Below, one piece after another: positions 63,551 through 64,000 of a DNA stretch of 64,000 nucleotides; position 1 is the first letter of the stretch; every line of letters begins with the position of its first letter. Source of the DNA: Eunapius fragilis (taxonomy: Eukaryota > Porifera > Demospongiae > Spongillida > Spongillidae); assembly GCA_963681505.1 (NCBI GenBank), contig OY811977.1, positions 9,925,007 through 9,989,006 on the forward strand, read 5' to 3'. The notes under the pieces are model-generated. The model worked only from the letters and a program-made list of their open reading frames with translations. It had not been told where the DNA came from and made no database searches. The translations under genes and the position numbers were made by a program.

Positions 63551-64000
63551 CGTGAGCGATTGGGAGCAATTGGTTTGGACCAATTGCTCCCAATTGCTCC
63601 CGCGGGAGCGATTGGGAGCAATTCGTTTGGACCAATTGCTCCCAATTGCTCCCGCATTCGTTTGGACCAATTGCTCCCGCGGGAGCGATTGGGAGCAATT
63701 CGTTTGGACCAATTGCTCCCAATTGCTCCCGCGGGAGCGATTGGGAGCAATTCGTTTGGACCAATTGCTCCCAATTGCTCCCGCGGGAGCGATTGGGAGC
63801 AATTCGTTTGGACCAATTGCTCCCAATTGCTCCCGGGGGAGCGATTGGGAGCAATTCGTTTGGACCAATTGCTCCCAATTGCTCCCGCGGGAGCAATTTG
63901 GAGCAATTCGTTTGGACCAATTGCCCCCAATTGCTCCCACATTCGTTTGGACCTATTGCTCCTAATTGCTCCCGCGGGGGCGATTCGGAGCAATTCGTTT

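Larger units (their letters stand above)
29233..64000. repeat. Family B main array: 52-bp palindromic units, about 35 kb
   Basis: The full unit is 52 bp: TTCGTTTGGACCAATTGCTC, then CCAATTGCTCCCGCGGGAGC, then GATTGGGAGCAA. Of these, 42 bp form a near-perfect inverted repeat centred on CCGCGG, leaving a 10-bp spacer CGTTTGGACC. A shorter unit of about 35 bp lacks the right arm and joins CTCCCGC directly to ATTCGTTTGGACC. Several hundred units are present, and the array continues past the window. The spacer orientation looks constant throughout. Open frames of up to 938 codons (42615-45431, minus) and 867 codons (31000-33603, plus) are compositional. Confidence 0.98.

Noticed and set aside
29233..64000. 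Rho-independent terminators or bacterial REP-type hairpins
   Set aside because: Hairpins lack a following T-run, are head-to-tail for 35 kb, and nothing else in the window is bacterial.
1..64000. Telomeric repeats, rRNA, tRNA or histone genes within the satellites
   Set aside because: No TTAGGG-type runs, no tRNA A/B boxes in a cloverleaf context, and no rRNA-like conserved stretches were seen on reading either strand.

Overview
This window is eukaryotic repeat DNA, most likely from a marine-invertebrate-type animal genome such as a sponge. The basis is long tandem satellites, nested cut-and-paste transposon remnants, and a few gene-like islands whose apparent GT-AG introns are only about 42-165 nt. 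Nothing looks bacterial: there are no operons, ribosome binding sites or conventional long genes. The taxon is an inference from texture, not an identification. By my reading about 93% of the window is tandem repeat and about 4 kb is not.

Layout. 1-1050 is the tail of a 167-bp satellite. 1051-4340 is mostly low-copy DNA, with a short 147-bp triplicate (1495-1950), a candidate gene island with short introns (2715-3559, + strand) and AT-rich sequence. 4349-4735 is a degenerate triplicate. 4742-12051 is family A, a roughly 34-bp satellite built on the 16-bp perfect palindrome GACTCCTGCAGGAGTC. 12053-12373 is a small block of family B (palindromic GCTCCCGCGGGAGC core). 12374-12432 is a 59-bp shard of family C. 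12433-15300 is family D, a C-rich 43-bp minisatellite interrupted by a 684-bp hAT-like element that itself carries a 193-bp PIF/Harbinger-type MITE. 15301-16026 is low-copy DNA with two candidate minus-strand exons. 16028-25806 is family C, a 185-bp satellite of about 53 monomers. 25807-29232 is family A again, with a head-to-head orientation switch at about 27830. 29233-64000 is the main family B array, roughly 35 kb of 52-bp and 35-bp units that runs off the window.

The block order A-B-C-D ... C-A-B reuses the same families, so the locus looks like a mosaic of interlinked satellites. All three main families carry an inverted CTCC...GGAG motif able to form a hairpin. In families A and B the central 12 bp differ only by a symmetric, pairing-preserving change. 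Higher-order repeats occur in every family, with offsets of 1262 and 3602 bp (A), 1109 bp (C), and 8779, 9933, about 2.7 kb, 372 and 320 bp (B). Family B is open in all six frames, so its very long open frames are an artefact of unit composition, not proteins.

No gene could be named. The two gene-like islands are reported at low confidence from splice signals and reading-frame behaviour only.
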